Part shown: one piece after another, positions 51,728 to 51,849 of the stretch | How positions within the stretch are numbered: position 1 is the stretch's first letter | Layout: each line of letters begins with the position of its first letter | Assembly (NCBI GenBank): GCA_903772945.1 | Contig: CAICTM010000707.1 | Location: 1-51,849 of the forward strand | DNA: 51,849 nt | Source: Seminavis robusta | Taxonomy: Eukaryota; Bacillariophyta; Bacillariophyceae; Naviculales; Naviculaceae | Direction of reading: 5' to 3' | Notes under the pieces: generated by a model | The model's database searches: none | What the model was told of the DNA's origin: nothing | What the model saw: only the letters and a program-made list of their open reading frames with translations | Translations under genes and position numbers: made by a program

Positions 51728-51849
51728 CAGACTTGCTGATCCACCTACCCATACATACCTACCATACCACATAGACCCCCCAGCCTCCCCACATCAAACA
51801 TCAAATGCCAGCCCTTATCAAGAGCTTTAGCCATTGCTCCACCGAATTG

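Overview
The window is nuclear DNA of a photosynthetic stramenopile, most probably a raphid pennate diatom. Seminavis robusta or a close relative is my guess from gene style, not a database result. Evidence: eukaryotic genes with rare short GT-AG introns (about 80-115 bp), diatom-typical families (helicase-associated repeat proteins, LRR proteins, an LGDNP-motif protein, class C GPCRs, transposase-derived HTH proteins, Crinkler-like relics), and intergenic DNA full of TAGC tracts and GGTACC/ACCGGT palindromes. There are no operons, rRNA genes, CRISPR arrays or clear tRNAs.

Layout: 0-5 kb holds a partial Sel1-repeat gene, a CX5R phosphatase and a single-pass membrane kinase-like protein with one intron. 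5-16.5 kb is a tandem duplication of a GABA-B-like receptor gene (6380-9298 and 11657-14524), followed convergently by an SBDS ribosome-maturation gene with an added Rei1-type zinc finger. A small spliced minus-strand gene may lie between the receptors. 17-22 kb carries a helicase-associated repeat protein and an AUX1/LAX-like permease. 22.6-24.2 kb holds two non-autonomous-looking elements with terminal inverted repeats. 25-27.5 kb is a nuclear-type protein with about 18 short helical motifs and a 96-nt intron-like segment without stops. 29.5-32.2 kb has an Mpv17/PMP22 gene and a duplicated cysteine-rich/exon-like locus. 35-41.7 kb has an LGDNP protein, an LRR protein and a transposase-derived HTH protein with a frame-broken polyQ tail. 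42-46.2 kb encodes, on the minus strand, a heme-NO-binding (H-NOX) guanylate cyclase fused to a degenerate phosphodiesterase. 47.3-49.4 kb is a broken Crinkler-like gene between direct repeats, and 49.8-50.4 kb is a gamma-glutamyl cyclotransferase-like gene.

The most interesting item is the H-NOX / HNOBA / guanylate cyclase / pseudo-PDE protein: a candidate gas-sensing cGMP synthase whose fused PDE-like domain has lost most metal ligands. The window also carries two class C receptors and an auxin-carrier-like permease, but nothing in the sequence links these into one pathway. The receptor duplication is informative: it carries a fossil of the 3' end of the SBDS gene, which marks the duplication junction, and a 748-bp stretch without differences that suggests recent gene conversion.
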